Positions 53,254-62,495 of a stretch of DNA of 64,000 nt are shown one piece after another. Every line of letters starts with the position of its first letter. Positions within the stretch are counted from its first letter, which is position 1. Below the pieces are notes generated by a model. It made no database searches, was not told the origin of the DNA, and saw only the letters and a program-made list of their open reading frames with translations. Where the stretch lies: contig JADJEE010000012.1 of assembly GCA_016709225.1 (NCBI GenBank), positions 992,001-1,056,000 of the forward strand. The letters are read 5' to 3'. The stretch comes from Deltaproteobacteria bacterium. GTDB taxonomy: Bacteria; Myxococcota_A; Polyangia; Nannocystales; Nannocystaceae. A program made the position numbers and the translations under genes.

Positions 53254-54189
53254 TCAGTTCGGACCGTACGCGCTCGGCTTCGCGAGGCGCTCCAGACAGC
53301 CCTCGACGAACTCCGTCGGTGGGAAGAAGCGTACGCCGTCCTCGTCGATCTCGGTCGGCAGCGCCAGCAGCGTGCCGTCACGCCACCAATAGAGGCTGGG
53401 CGACAGCGAGCCCGGCCCCTCGGCGTGCCGCCGGTGGGCGAGGATCGCCATCGCGTGCAGGGTGTCGACCACGGTCAGGTCGACGATGGGTGCAAACAGC
53501 ATCGTGTGCCGGTTGGGGACTGCGACCAGCGCCCCCATCGACGACACTGGATCGAGGTAGTCCTCGAGCACGAGCAGTCGTGACGTGACGAAGAACGACT
53601 CGCCGACCATCACCTGGAAGCGCGTGCCGTCGTCGAGCTCGAGCGTCTCGATCTCGACCTCGTCCTGCTCGAGCACGTTGCGCAGCGCGACTTCGTAGAC
53701 CTGGTCGAGCGCGATGGGCCAGGTGCGTGGCGCCTCGGTCGGCACCGTCGCGACCGCGTCGGGCAGATCGTAGACCAGCACCGAGACCAGGTCCTCGCCG
53801 ACCTCGCGATAGACCGTGCTGTCGGCGAGGTCACCCAGCGAGTCGCGGGCGTACAGCCGCACCTTGAGCATGTGGCAGACCTTGGCGTAGTCCCGCCCCA
53901 GTGCGTCGAGGTCGTGGGTATGCGTGCTCACGATGACGCGGTCGAAGTGCTCGCGCACGAGCTCGCGCCAGCCCTCGCGGTCGACCTGGTTGCACAGCTG
54001 CGCGAGGTTCTGCAGGCCGAGGCGATGCTGACCACCGCCATCGATCTCCAGCTCGGCGACCCCTTCCTCGATCACGACGTCGCCGCGCCGGGCCAGGTCG
54101 GCCTCGACGATGCGCATGAAGTCACCGAACTGCTCCTCGTCGAAGAACGTCGCCCAGCTGGGCACCCCGCGGACCTCGAGATCCTGCAT
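53254..54189 (-). CDS. DUF1444-like protein
   Basis: 311-residue soluble protein starting at ATG 54189, 5 bp after the M2 peptidase stop, so certainly in its operon. It has an alpha/beta pattern with LVSVLVYDLPDAVATVPTEA, WPIALDQVYEVALRNVLEQD, RFQVMVGESFFVTSRLLVLE and MGALVAVPNRHTMLFAPIVD. The late VAVPNR block resembles the xxPxRD block of DUF1444 (YtpQ) proteins, hence the tentative name. No enzymatic motif is evident. An alternative is a myxobacterial orphan family. Confidence 0.65.
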   Translation of the reverse strand: MQDLEVRGVPSWATFFDEEQFGDFMRIVEADLARRGDVVIEEGVAELEIDGGGQHRLGLQNLAQLCNQVDREGWRELVREHFDRVIVSTHTHDLDALGRDYAKVCHMLKVRLYARDSLGDLADSTVYREVGEDLVSVLVYDLPDAVATVPTEAPRTWPIALDQVYEVALRNVLEQDEVEIETLELDDGTRFQVMVGESFFVTSRLLVLEDYLDPVSSMGALVAVPNRHTMLFAPIVDLTVVDTLHAMAILAHRRHAEGPGSLSPSLYWWRDGTLLALPTEIDEDGVRFFPPTEFVEGCLERLAKPSAYGPN

Positions 54190-54194
54190 GCCGG

Positions 54195-56141
54195 TCACCA
54201 GCCGCAGGTCCGGCCTTGGTTCTGCTCCTCGAGGTACTTCGAGAGCGGCCCGAAGTACTCGACCATCGCGCTCGCATCCATCTCGCGGCTGCCCGTGAGC
54301 ACCTCGAGCGCATCGGGCCAGGGCTTGCTCGCACCCAGCTCGAGCATGGCCTTCAGCTTGGCGCCCGCGGCCTTGCTCTCGTAGATCGAGCACTCGTGCA
54401 GCGGCCCGGTGTGCCCGGCGAGCTCGCACATCGCCTTGTGGAACTGGAACTGCAGGATGTGGGCGAGGAAGTAGCGCGCGTACGGGGTGTTGCCGGGGAT
54501 GTGGTACTTGGCGCCCGGGTCGAAGAACTCCTCGCCGCGCTCGCTGACCGGCGCGACACCCTGGTAGTCGCGCTTGAGCTGCCACCACGCCGCGTTGTAC
54601 TGCTCGGGTGTGGTCTTGCCGGCGAACACGTCCCAGCGCCACTTGTCGATCAGCTTGCCGAACGGCAAGAACGCGATCTTGCCGAGCGCGTCCTGCATCT
54701 GCTTGTTGATGACGCCCTTGTCGTTGTCGCTGATGGTGTCGAGCAGACCGATCTTCTTGAGATAGGCCGGCGTGATCGACAGCGCGATCGCGTCGCCGAT
54801 GGCCTCGTGGAAGCCGTCGTTGGCACCCGCCTGGTAGAGCACCGGCTTGGTGAAGTAGTTCATGTAGTAGTAGTCGTGACCGAGCTCGTGGTGGATGGTC
54901 ACGAGGTTCTCGTGGTCGATCTTGATGCACATCTTGATGCGCAGATCGTTGTTGAGCCCCACGTCCCACGCGCTGGCGTGACAGATCACGTCGCGATCGG
55001 TCGGCTGCACGAACATCGAGCGCTCCCAGAAGGTCGGTGGCAGCGCATCGAGGCCCAGTGAGGTGAAGAAGCTCTCGCCCATCTTCACCATCTGCAGCTC
55101 GTCGGTCTTCTTGGCCTTGAGCGCCTTGGTGACGTCGATGCTGGGCTCACCGGGGAACGGCTCGAGCATCGGGTAGACGTTCTGCCAGTCCTGCTGCCAC
55201 ATGTTGCCCAGCAGGTGCGCCGGGATCGGGCCGCTGGCGGGGACCTTGTCGCCGTACTTGTCGTGCAGCTTGGCGCGCACGTGGCAGTGCAGCGCCTCGT
55301 AGAGCGGCTTGACCTGGCCCCACAGGCGCTCGACCTCCTGCTCGAAGGCCTCCGGCGGCATGTCGTACTTCGATCGCCACAGCACGCCCATGTCCGCGAA
55401 GCCGATGTTGCGCGCGCCCTCGTTGCCGAGCTCGACGAAGCGCGTGTACAGCGGGCGCATGTCCTTGGCGGTGGCGTGCCAGCCCTCCCACGCGTCGAGC
55501 TGCTTGGCGTAGTCGCGGTCGTTGGTGAGCACGTCCTCGAGCTGACCGAGATCGCGGCAGGCCTTCTTGCCGGTGCCCTTGCAGTACTTGCCCTTGCCGT
55601 ACATGCCGTCGAGCTTGGCCATGATCTGCGACAGCTCTTCGCGCTTGGCCGCGTCGTCGGGGGCCGGCAGCGTGCTCGAGAGCTTGAGCAGGTCGATCTG
55701 GCGTCGGACCTCGGGGTCGCCGGTCCAGCCGTCGAACTTGGTCGCGAGCTTGATGGCCTTGGTCTCGTAGGCCATGGTCTCGGCGTTCGCGGCCGCGGCG
55801 GCCTTCTCGGTCTCGTCGGTGATGTTGGTGGCCTTGGCCCACTCCGCGGTGCCGCCGGCGACATAGAGCCGACGCAGCTCGCCGTCGACCTCCTTCACGA
55901 ACGCACGCGCCTCCTCGTCGAGCGCCGCGGCGGCGGGGTCGGGCTTCGCATCGGGCTTGGCGTCGGCCTTCGCATCGACCTTGGCATCACCCTTCGCGTC
56001 GGTCTTGGCGTCGCCCTTCGCGGCGACACCAGCGGCCTTGACGTCGGCCTTGCCATCCTTCGCATCGGGGGCCTTGGAGCCGCACGCGGTGAGCAGTGCG
56101 AGCGTGACGAACGTGAGCGACGACGACGATCGGATCGACAT
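54195..56141 (-). CDS. M2 family (ACE-like) peptidyl-dipeptidase lipoprotein
   Basis: 648-residue zinc dipeptidyl-carboxypeptidase. ATG 56141 gives a lipoprotein signal (LALLTAC) followed by an Ala/Asp/Lys repeat linker (KADVKAAGVAAKGDAKTDAK) of about 50 residues. The M2 domain is full length: DMGVLWRSKYDMPPEAFEQE, WAQ-type GNMWQQDWQNVYPMLEPFPG, HHELGHDYYYM (HExxH, about residues 417-421), FHEAIGDAIALS (third zinc ligand) and WWQLKRDYQGVAPV. Relatives remove C-terminal dipeptides; chloride dependence cannot be judged. Presumably periplasmic or at the surface, where it could process prey peptides. Co-transcribed with the DUF1444-like gene 5 bp downstream. Confidence 0.93.
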   Translation of the reverse strand: MSIRSSSSLTFVTLALLTACGSKAPDAKDGKADVKAAGVAAKGDAKTDAKGDAKVDAKADAKPDAKPDPAAAALDEEARAFVKEVDGELRRLYVAGGTAEWAKATNITDETEKAAAAANAETMAYETKAIKLATKFDGWTGDPEVRRQIDLLKLSSTLPAPDDAAKREELSQIMAKLDGMYGKGKYCKGTGKKACRDLGQLEDVLTNDRDYAKQLDAWEGWHATAKDMRPLYTRFVELGNEGARNIGFADMGVLWRSKYDMPPEAFEQEVERLWGQVKPLYEALHCHVRAKLHDKYGDKVPASGPIPAHLLGNMWQQDWQNVYPMLEPFPGEPSIDVTKALKAKKTDELQMVKMGESFFTSLGLDALPPTFWERSMFVQPTDRDVICHASAWDVGLNNDLRIKMCIKIDHENLVTIHHELGHDYYYMNYFTKPVLYQAGANDGFHEAIGDAIALSITPAYLKKIGLLDTISDNDKGVINKQMQDALGKIAFLPFGKLIDKWRWDVFAGKTTPEQYNAAWWQLKRDYQGVAPVSERGEEFFDPGAKYHIPGNTPYARYFLAHILQFQFHKAMCELAGHTGPLHECSIYESKAAGAKLKAMLELGASKPWPDALEVLTGSREMDASAMVEYFGPLSKYLEEQNQGRTCGW

Positions 56142-56329
56142 GGCGGCTCGGACGGTATGCCCGTGCGCCGCTCTTTGGCAACCGGTTCGGCGCCGGTCGA
56201 CGCGCTGTCGCTTGCGTAAGCGGGGGTGCTCGCCTCGACGGGGGTGTTGACCTCGCCGAGACCGGGCGACCCCGGGGTTCGTCCCACCCTCGCGACCGGC
56301 GGTCGCCAAAGCCGCTACACTTTCGCGCG

Positions 56330-57295
56330 ATGACACGACGTGGTTGGCTCTTCATCGCGTGCACGCTCGCCGCGGGGTGCTTCGACCCCACCGATCTCAC
56401 GGGCGCAGACACCGACGCGGGCTCGAGCGGATCGACCGCCGCGACCTCGACTGCCAGCGACACCAACGCCACCACTTCGGTTTCGAGCGACAGCAGCGTG
56501 ACCGGCGAGGTGACGCTCACGGGCACGACGTCGGCGGACTCGAGCGGTGGGTCGAGCTCGGCGTCGAGCGCCGACGGCAGCAGCAGCAGCGGCACCGTCG
56601 ACACATCGTCTGGCGGCAGCGAGACCACTGGCGGTCCGGTGTCGTGCGACCTGTTCGATCCGATGTGCCCCGACGGGTCCAAGTGCAACGCCTTCGCCGA
56701 CGACGGCGGCAGCATCTGGACGGCGTCGCAGTGCTTCGACCTCGATCCGACGCCCGCCGAGATCGGCGAGCCGTGCACGATGAGCGGCAGCCCGACCAGC
56801 GGCATCGACGATTGCGAAGCTGGCTCGCTGTGCTTCGACTTCATGGGTGGCGATCTCGCCGGCGTGTGCCACGAGTACTGCGGTGGTTCGCCCGACATGC
56901 CGACGTGCCCGTCGGGCTTCGCCTGCGCGGGCCTCGACAGCACCGGGGTGGTGTTCCTGTGTCTGCCGTGGTGCGATCCACTGCTGCAGGACTGTGCCGA
57001 CGGCGACGCTTGCTACCCCGTCGGCGACGCGTTCGCCTGTGCCCCCGACGCCAGCGACGGGGCCGGCTACGGCGACGGCTGCAACTTCGTGAACGGGTGC
57101 AGCCCGGGGCTCTTCTGTGCGAGCGCGGCCGGCGTGCCCGGCTGCGTATCGGCTGGGTGCTGCACCCCGTTCTGCGACCTGTCGGATCCCATGCCCAACT
57201 GCCCCGGCCAGGCCGGCGGACAGGAGTGCGTGCCGTTCCTCGACAGCCCGCCGGCGGGCTTCGAAGACATCGGCGCGTGCATCATCCCGGCGTGA
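56330..57295 (+). CDS. Cys-rich Ser/Thr-linker lipoprotein
   Basis: 321 residues from ATG 56330; the signal ends in the lipobox LAAGC. About 85 residues of Ser/Thr/Gly linker precede a Cys-rich region with some 24 cysteines (CDLFDPMCPDGSKCNAFADD, DCEAGSLCFDFMGG, TCPSGFACAGLD, DCADGDACYPVGDAFACAPD, CSPGLFCASAAGVPGCVSAG). Spacing resembles the pattern of myxobacterial surface proteins that repeat CPxGxxC. Function unknown. Its 3' end overlaps the convergent UvrA-like gene by 14 bp. Confidence 0.8.
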   Translation: MTRRGWLFIACTLAAGCFDPTDLTGADTDAGSSGSTAATSTASDTNATTSVSSDSSVTGEVTLTGTTSADSSGGSSSASSADGSSSSGTVDTSSGGSETTGGPVSCDLFDPMCPDGSKCNAFADDGGSIWTASQCFDLDPTPAEIGEPCTMSGSPTSGIDDCEAGSLCFDFMGGDLAGVCHEYCGGSPDMPTCPSGFACAGLDSTGVVFLCLPWCDPLLQDCADGDACYPVGDAFACAPDASDGAGYGDGCNFVNGCSPGLFCASAAGVPGCVSAGCCTPFCDLSDPMPNCPGQAGGQECVPFLDSPPAGFEDIGACIIPA

Positions 57296-59843
57296 CGCCG
57301 AGCGCATCGCGGAGGTACGGCGCGGTGCGGCTGTCGCCGCAGCTCGCCACCTGCCGTGGTGGGCCGGCCGCGACCACGCGGCCACCGTCGTCCCCAGCGC
57401 CCGGACCCATGTCGATCACCCAGTCGCTGCCCGCGACCAGCTGCATGTCGTGCTCGACGACGACGACGGTGTTGCCGGCGGCCACCAACCCCCGCAGCTG
57501 GGCGACGAGCAGCTCGACGTCGGCGGGGTGCAAGCCGGTGGTGGGCTCGTCGAGCACGTACAGCGCGTCGCCCCGCTGCACGCGCTGCAGCTCGGTCGCG
57601 AGCTTGATGCGCTGCGCCTCGCCGCCCGAGAGCTCGGTCGCGGGCTGCCCGAGTCGCAGGTAACCCAGCCCGACCTCGCGCACCGCCGTGAGCGCGCGCG
57701 CCAACGCCGGCTCCGCGGCGAAGAAGGCGTGCGCCTGGTCGACCGTCATCGCGAGCACGTCGGCGATGTTGCGACCGTCGACGAGGATCTCGAGCGTCTT
57801 GGGATCGTAGCGCGCGCCATGGCAGCTCGGGCACGGCGTGCGCACGCTGGGCAGGAACAGCAGCTCGACCATCACCGAGCCCTCGCCCGCGCAGGTGCTA
57901 CAGCGGCCCTTGGCGACGTTGAAGGAGAAGCGGCCGGCATCGTAGCGACGCGCCCGCGCGGCCTTGGTGGCCGCGAAGATGCGACGCACGTGATCGAAGA
58001 GGCCGGTGTACGTCGCGAGGTTCGACCGCGGCGTGCGACCGATCGGCCGCTGGTCGACCTGCACCAGGCGACGGATGTTCTCGAGCCCCCCGACGATGCG
58101 TCCGGTGGTGGGCACCGCGGCGGTGCGCTCGAGTGCGTCGACCTCGTCGTCGTCGCCGCCGTCCTCGAGCGACTGGCCGAGCGCGCTCGCGACCAGCTCG
58201 ACCAGCGCTTGTGCGACCAGGCTCGACTTGCCCGAGCCCGACACGCCCGTGACGCACGTCAACACACCGAGCGGGATCTCCACCGCGAGATCGCGCAGGT
58301 TGTTGCGGGTGATGTCGGCCAGGCGCAGCCAGCCACGCGGGGCCCGGGGCGGATCGGCGGGCGCGCGTGCAGGCGCGAACAGGTGCGCGGCCGTGCGCGA
58401 CGCCGCGACCCCGCGCAGGCCCGCCGGCGGCCCGCTGTAGATCACGCGCCCGCCCGCACTGCCGGCCCCCGGCCCGACATCGACGATCCAATCGGCGCGG
58501 CGGATGACATCGATCTCGTGCTCGACCACGAACAGCGAGTTGCCGGCCGCACGGAGCTGCGCGAGCGCGTCGAGCAGTGCCTCGGTGTCGGCCGGGTGTA
58601 GCCCGGCGGAGGGCTCGTCGAGCACGTACACGACCCCGAACAGGTTCGAGCGCACCTGCGTCGCGAGTCGCAGGCGCTGCAGCTCCCCCGGCGACAGCGT
58701 CGGCGTGCTGCGGTCGAGCGAGAGGTAGCCGAGCCCGAGCCGCACCAACACGTCGATGCGCGCCAGCAGATCTTCGGCGATGCGCTGCGCCACCAACACC
58801 CGCTCGGGGTGCGCCGCGGCCTTGCATCCGCCGTGTTCACCCCGCGCCGCCGGCCGCAGCAACGCTGCGATCTCGGCCAACGGCAGCGCGCCGAACGCTG
58901 CGATGTCGCGGCCCGCGAAGGTCACCGCCAAGGCCTCGCGACGCAGCCGCTTGCCGCCGCACTCGGGGCAGTCGATGCCGAGCATGTACTGCGCCACGCG
59001 CTTCTTCATCAGCGCGCTGTCGGTGTTCGCGAAGGTGTGCATCACCCAGCGACGCGCGCTGGTGAAGGTGCCCATGTAGCTGGGCTCTTGCTTGCGCTTC
59101 AGGGCCCGACGGACCTCCGCGGGCGTGAACCCGGCGTAGACCGGAACCGTCGGGGTCTCTTCGGTGAAGAGGATCCAGTCGCGGGTCTTCTTGGGCAGCT
59201 CGCGCCAGGGCAGGTCGACGTCGTGGCCGAGGGTGGTGAGGATGTCGCGGAGGTTCTGCCCGTGCCACGCCGGCGGCCACGCGGCGACCGCCCGCTCGCG
59301 GATCGTCAGGCGATCATCGGGCACCATCGAGCGCTCGCTGACCTCGTAGACGCGCCCGAGCCCGTGGCACCGCGGACACGCGCCCTGCGGGGTGTTGGGC
59401 GAGAACGCCTCGGCGTGGACGATCGGCGCCTTGCGAGGATAGTCGCCGGCGCGGGAGTAGAGCATGCGCACGAGGTTCGACAGCGTGGTCACGCTCCCGA
59501 CCGACGAGCGCGTGGTCGGGGTCCCGCGCTGTTGCTGCAGCGCGACCGCGGGCGGCAGCCCCTCGATGGCATCGACCGCGGGCACCTGCATCTGCTGGAA
59601 CAGCCGCCGCGCGTACGGCGAGACCGACTCGAGGTAGCGGCGCTGGGCCTCGGCGTAGAGCGTGCCGAACGCGAGCGACGACTTGCCGGAGCCCGACACG
59701 CCGGTGAACACCACCAACGCGTCGCGCGGCAGATCGACGTCGACGTGCTGCAGGTTGTGCTCGCGGGCACCTCGCACCCGCACCATGCCCGGACTCACGG
59801 CACCGAACGATGCGTCGGCGGACTTGCGGCGGGCGCTCGCCAT
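57282..59843 (-). CDS. UvrA-like class II ABC ATPase
   Basis: 853-residue UvrA paralogue, about 90 residues shorter than housekeeping UvrA, fitting the class often called UvrA2, associated with drug or DNA-damage tolerance. It has two ABC modules: Walker A GVSGSGKSSL twice, signatures TLSPGELQRLRLATQ (first, degenerate) and ELSGGEAQRIKLATEL, and Walker B regions VVYVLDEPSAGLHPAD and ALYVLDEPTTGLHPAD. Zinc-finger Cys pairs are present (CPRCHGLG, CPECGGKR, CSTCAGEG, CPSCHGAR). ATG 59843 is followed by RVRGAREHNLQHVDVDLPRD. Whether it joins UvrB/UvrC repair or protects against a DNA-binding compound is open. Confidence 0.92.
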   Translation of the reverse strand: MASARRKSADASFGAVSPGMVRVRGAREHNLQHVDVDLPRDALVVFTGVSGSGKSSLAFGTLYAEAQRRYLESVSPYARRLFQQMQVPAVDAIEGLPPAVALQQQRGTPTTRSSVGSVTTLSNLVRMLYSRAGDYPRKAPIVHAEAFSPNTPQGACPRCHGLGRVYEVSERSMVPDDRLTIRERAVAAWPPAWHGQNLRDILTTLGHDVDLPWRELPKKTRDWILFTEETPTVPVYAGFTPAEVRRALKRKQEPSYMGTFTSARRWVMHTFANTDSALMKKRVAQYMLGIDCPECGGKRLRREALAVTFAGRDIAAFGALPLAEIAALLRPAARGEHGGCKAAAHPERVLVAQRIAEDLLARIDVLVRLGLGYLSLDRSTPTLSPGELQRLRLATQVRSNLFGVVYVLDEPSAGLHPADTEALLDALAQLRAAGNSLFVVEHEIDVIRRADWIVDVGPGAGSAGGRVIYSGPPAGLRGVAASRTAAHLFAPARAPADPPRAPRGWLRLADITRNNLRDLAVEIPLGVLTCVTGVSGSGKSSLVAQALVELVASALGQSLEDGGDDDEVDALERTAAVPTTGRIVGGLENIRRLVQVDQRPIGRTPRSNLATYTGLFDHVRRIFAATKAARARRYDAGRFSFNVAKGRCSTCAGEGSVMVELLFLPSVRTPCPSCHGARYDPKTLEILVDGRNIADVLAMTVDQAHAFFAAEPALARALTAVREVGLGYLRLGQPATELSGGEAQRIKLATELQRVQRGDALYVLDEPTTGLHPADVELLVAQLRGLVAAGNTVVVVEHDMQLVAGSDWVIDMGPGAGDDGGRVVAAGPPRQVASCGDSRTAPYLRDALGVTPG

Positions 59844-60094
59844 GCGAGGGCCGCGGTGTACCACGGCCGCCCGGCGGCGGCGGCTGGTGCATCGTGCACA
59901 CCACCCGTCACTTCGGCCAGCGCGAGCGCTTCGGGCCCCGTCGTCGGTGTAGCTCCGAGAACGCGCGCATCCGGCGGCGTGGCGGCCGAGCGGCCCCACC
60001 ACGACCCCGCGCGCTGGTGGGCTACGCGCGTGCGACGTACCATGCCGGCGCGTGCGCGACGGGCCGATGACCGGCGGCGCCGGGGAGACGAGTT

Positions 60095-61957
60095 ATGGAT
60101 CGACATGTCTTGATCGCCATCGCTGGATTGTCCTCGTTGATGCTGAGCAGTCGCGCCGCCGCGGGCGGCTCACTGTACAACCTGCAGGTCGACGCGCTCG
60201 ATCCCCAGGCCTGCGGTGGACAGGGCTGCTGGACCAACCACATGCGCGTGACGGACCTCGACGGCGACGGCAGCCTCGACATCTTGCTCGCCAACTACAA
60301 CGACTTCTTCGGCGGCGGCGACGACCCCGAGCCGCTGGTGCTCTACACCAACGACGGCGACGGCGGCTTCACCAACGTGTCGGCTTCTGCCCTGGGCAAC
60401 TACGCGGGCAACCACCATCAGGTCGCCGTCGGTGACGTCGACGGCGACGGTGCGCGCGACATCTTCGGGCCCGATGGCTCGGGCGGCGCGTACGTGCTGT
60501 TCATCAACGACGGCACCGGCAACTTCGTCGACGAGGCCGATGCCCGGCTGCCCGGCGGGCCCTACCCGCAAGGTGGCGCCGCACGCTTCGGCGACGTCGA
60601 CAACGACGGCGATCTCGACCTCTTCTCGTCCGACGGCTACGGCAGCGACGGCCCGCCATGGGGCCACCTCTACATCAACGACGGCACCGGCGTGTTCGAG
60701 GAGCTGGCCGACGCCATCCCCGACTCGATCGCCGGCGGCGACATCGACGACGTCGAGTTCTTCGACGCCGACGGCGATCTCGACCTCGACTTGGTCGTGA
60801 ATGCCCACAGCGGTGGCACCGGCGCCCTGTGGCTCAACGACGGCGCCGGCATCTTCAGCGCCATGACGACCATCGACCCCCCGGGCATCGGCTCGCAGTT
60901 CCACTACAACGTCGCGCCTTGCGACGTCGACGGCGACCGCGACCTCGACCTGTGGATCGACAACACCGGTGGCAACTACACCGAGCAGCTGCTCATCAAC
61001 GACGGCGTCGGCAACTTCGCCGACGAGACCGCGACCCGCGTGTCCGGCGGCATCGGCGGCAGCGACGACAACGGCGTGGTCTGCACCGACGTCGACGACG
61101 ACGGCGACTTCGACGCCGTGGTGATCGCACTTGGTAGCCCCGAGCGCTTCTACGAGAACGATGGCAGCGGCAACTTCACCTTCGTCGGCGGCGTGTTCCC
61201 CGGCCCGACCGACTGCAGCCTGTGGGGCGAGTTCGGCGACTTGAACGGCGACGGGCGCATCGATCTCGTGACCGGCCAAGGCGAGTGCAGCTCGTCGGAC
61301 GAGGTCTACTTCGCGAACGACGGCGTGCCGGTCGACTCGACGAACCCGGTGATCCGCAGCGTCGAGGCGCCGCCGGCCGCCGTGAGCGCGGACACCGAGG
61401 TCGTGGTCCGCTATGCGGTCAGCGACCGCACCGTCACCGACGAGGGCCCGCGACTCGCTCGCGCCTACGCGGTGGTCGATCCCAGCGGTGCCGCGACCGA
61501 GATCGACGCGACCGCGATGGGCGGAGACCTGTTCCGCGTGACGATCCCGGCCCAGCCCACCGGCACCGTCGTCTACACCCTGTGCGCCGAGGATCCCTCG
61601 GGCAACGTCGGCTGCTCGACCGAGCAGATGTACGACGTCGGCGAAGGCGGCACCACCACCGGGGGCTCGGATTCGGGCGGCGTCGACACCACGGCGAGCA
61701 CGGATCCGACCGACCCCGACAGCTCGGGCGGTGCCAGCGCGAGCGCATCCGCGAGCGCGAGCAACACCGGCACCGCGAGCGACAGCGCGACCGCCAGCGC
61801 GGGCGACAGCGACGGCAGCGGCAGCAGCAGCAGCGACACCGCCGGCGGCACCGACTCCAGCGGCTGCAGCTGCGACGCGGCGCAGCGCGGCACACCGACG
61901 TGGTTCGGGCTCGCGTTGCTCGGCGTCGCGGCCGTGCGTCGACGCCGACGTCGCTGA
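60095..61957 (+). CDS. FG-GAP/VCBS repeat secreted protein with MYXO-CTERM
   Basis: 620 residues. ATG 60095 follows GGGGAG and gives a Sec signal (LIAIAGLSSLMLSSRAAAGG). Seven calcium-type DxDxDG repeats form an integrin-like beta-propeller (DLDGDGSLDILLANY, DVDGDGARDIF, DVDNDGDLDLFSSD, DADGDLDLDLV, DVDGDRDLDLW, DVDDDGDFDAVV, DLNGDGRIDLV). An Ig-like domain follows (VVVRYAVSDRTVTDEGPRLA), then a Ser/Ala/Thr linker and a MYXO-CTERM-like tail (SGCSCDAAQRG, WFGLALLGVAAV, RRRRRR). Surface adhesion or ligand binding is inferred. Confidence 0.9.
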   Translation: MDRHVLIAIAGLSSLMLSSRAAAGGSLYNLQVDALDPQACGGQGCWTNHMRVTDLDGDGSLDILLANYNDFFGGGDDPEPLVLYTNDGDGGFTNVSASALGNYAGNHHQVAVGDVDGDGARDIFGPDGSGGAYVLFINDGTGNFVDEADARLPGGPYPQGGAARFGDVDNDGDLDLFSSDGYGSDGPPWGHLYINDGTGVFEELADAIPDSIAGGDIDDVEFFDADGDLDLDLVVNAHSGGTGALWLNDGAGIFSAMTTIDPPGIGSQFHYNVAPCDVDGDRDLDLWIDNTGGNYTEQLLINDGVGNFADETATRVSGGIGGSDDNGVVCTDVDDDGDFDAVVIALGSPERFYENDGSGNFTFVGGVFPGPTDCSLWGEFGDLNGDGRIDLVTGQGECSSSDEVYFANDGVPVDSTNPVIRSVEAPPAAVSADTEVVVRYAVSDRTVTDEGPRLARAYAVVDPSGAATEIDATAMGGDLFRVTIPAQPTGTVVYTLCAEDPSGNVGCSTEQMYDVGEGGTTTGGSDSGGVDTTASTDPTDPDSSGGASASASASASNTGTASDSATASAGDSDGSGSSSSDTAGGTDSSGCSCDAAQRGTPTWFGLALLGVAAVRRRRRR

Positions 61958-62061
61958 CGCTCGACGAGCCCCGCGGGGCAACACGCGAAGGGGCGCCGCG
62001 ATCGGGCCCCCTCGCGCACGCGCGGGAACACGCCCGCGGGCCCGCGCGTCCGGTTGGCCCC

Positions 62062-62453
62062 ATGCCCAGCACCGTCATCGAGGTCCGTCGCGCCTACCCC
62101 CCGCGCTCGAGCAACGCCTGCTCGAGTCCGTGCACGCCGCACTGGTCGAGGCGTTCCAGATCCCCGTCGAGGACCGCTGCGTCCGCCTGGTGACCCACGA
62201 CGCCGCGCGATTCCTCTGCTCGCCCAAGCGCAGCCAGCCCGAACGCTACACCATCGTCACGATCACGGCCTTCGCGGGCCGCTCGCTGGCGGCCAAGCGC
62301 AAGCTGTACGCCGGCATCGTGTCCCGCCTGGGCGAGCTCGGCATCCCGCCCGACCACGTGAAGATCATCCTCGACGAGGTCCCGCGGGAGAACTGGGGCC
62401 TGACCGGCAAGCCCGCTTCGGAGATCGAGCTCGGCTTCGTGGTCGAGGTCTGA
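62062..62453 (+). pseudogene. Tautomerase (MIF/4-OT-like) gene broken by a homopolymer frameshift
   Basis: ATG 62062 encodes MPSTVIEVRRAYPP, with the catalytic Pro after Met typical of tautomerases. The frame then diverges at a run of six C (62097-62102). In the next frame the protein continues naturally: ALEQRLLESVHAALVEAFQI, FLCSPKRSQPERYTIVTITA, FAGRSLAAKRKLYAGIVSRL and WGLTGKPASEIELGFVVEV to the stop at 62453. Seven C would restore a 131-residue protein. No alternative start would keep Pro-1. Either a one-base deletion in the organism or a sequencing error; the intact family keto-enol tautomerises small acids. 42 bp upstream of the caspase-like gene. Confidence 0.8.
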
Positions 62454-62495
62454 CCCACGGGAACCGATCGCGGCCGCCGGCATCTGCTCGGGGAC

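Noticed and set aside
53254..54969. One fused gene joining the DUF1444-like protein and part of the M2 peptidase region
   Set aside because: The upstream half of that frame is Arg-rich shadow of the M2 gene; the true start is ATG 54189, 5 bp after the M2 stop.
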